Shown in pieces: positions 14,044 through 14,243 of a stretch of 14,243 bases of DNA. The position numbers were made by a program, and so were the translations under genes. Under the pieces are notes generated by a model. It saw only the letters and a list, made by a program, of their open reading frames with translations. It did not search any database and was not told the origin of the DNA. The stretch comes from UBA5070 sp035913415 (lineage in GTDB: Bacteria; Fibrobacterota; Fibrobacteria; UBA5070), in assembly GCA_035913415.1 (NCBI GenBank), contig JAMIIV010000074.1, positions 1 to 14,243 of the forward strand, in the 5' to 3' direction. Every line of letters starts with the position of its first letter. Positions within the stretch are counted from its first letter, which is position 1.

Positions 14044-14243
14044 TCAGCCCAGGTCGAACCGGTCGCGGAGGCTTTCTCGTGCTTGGAGCAGGAGCTCGTG
14101 GTGGCGAGGCATCTTGGCGACCAGAGGATTGGTGCGAGTCTCGTCGTAGGAGCGTTCGGCCCAGAAGCGGGCCTGGAGCAGACCGATCCAGCGTTCCTCG
14201 TCGGCGATCCATCCTTGCTGGTAGGCAAGGACCATGGCGTCCT
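14044..14243 (-). CDS. C-terminal fragment of an unidentified protein (5' end outside window)
   Basis: The minus-strand frame is open from the window edge to a TGA at 14044-14046 and gives 65 complete codons. The sequence (starting DAMVLAYQQGWIADEERWIG and ending in LRDRFDLG) is rich in Leu, Arg, Glu and Trp with few Pro, and looks like two or three amphipathic helices of a cytoplasmic protein. Composition is far more protein-like than the open frames just downstream. An ATG at 14235 could be a start, but the frame continues past the edge (Asp-Ala before it) and no ribosome site is visible, so I treat it as an internal Met. I recognise no family. Confidence 0.6.
   Translation of the reverse strand, partial: DAMVLAYQQGWIADEERWIGLLQARFWAERSYDETRTNPLVAKMPRHHELLLQARESLRDRFDLG

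Noticed and set aside
13625..14149. 174-codon + strand open frame
   Set aside because: It runs through the hairpins, the tandem repeat and the antisense of the edge gene; composition is Arg/Ser/Pro-rich with no start signal.

Overview
The window is GC-rich, apart from one AT-rich island near 10.0-10.1 kb. It reads as chromosomal DNA from a Gram-negative bacterium: there is a lipoprotein signal, an outer-membrane beta-barrel protein, and a secreted protein that ends in what looks like a type IX secretion (Por-type) sorting domain. That tail, the high GC and the 16S fragment suggest the Fibrobacterota/Bacteroidota (FCB) group, with a GC-rich member of Fibrobacterota as my best guess. This is inference, since I could not run a 16S search.

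Layout. 1-496 is the 3' third of a 16S rRNA gene. It is followed by a strong intrinsic terminator (614-645), with no tRNA, 23S or 5S gene before the next coding region. The 16S gene therefore appears to be unlinked from 23S. Next, on the + strand, are scpB (896-2032, with a long acidic, internally duplicated N-terminus), a beta-barrel outer-membrane protein overlapping its stop (2029-3249), mutS (3357-5978) and an RluA-family pseudouridine synthase overlapping the mutS stop (5978-6928). A candidate promoter then leads into a stand-alone receiver protein (7032-7463). That gene converges on a TatD-family hydrolase (7460-8158, - strand), and the two stop codons share one CTAG. Divergent from tatD is a GGDEF diguanylate cyclase (8243-9343), followed by a bacteriohemerythrin with all seven iron ligands (9471-9932). 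An AT-rich island with an FNR/CRP-like palindrome precedes a lipoprotein of unknown function (10189-11427). This ends in a GC-rich hairpin and converges on a secreted phytase-like esterase-domain protein (11524-13113, - strand). About 930 bases without a convincing intact gene follow (13114-14043), carrying several perfect or near-perfect hairpins and an 18-bp tandem repeat. The C-terminal end of an unidentified minus-strand gene (14044-14243) closes the window.

How the genes fit together. The first half is genome maintenance (chromosome condensation, mismatch repair) and RNA modification, in tightly packed, translationally coupled pairs. The middle is a signalling patch: receiver protein, c-di-GMP synthase, O2-binding hemerythrin and an FNR-like site. 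It could link oxygen status to c-di-GMP, but only gene proximity supports this. The last part is cell-envelope and secreted proteins. I see no CRISPR array, phage, insertion sequence or obvious defence system.
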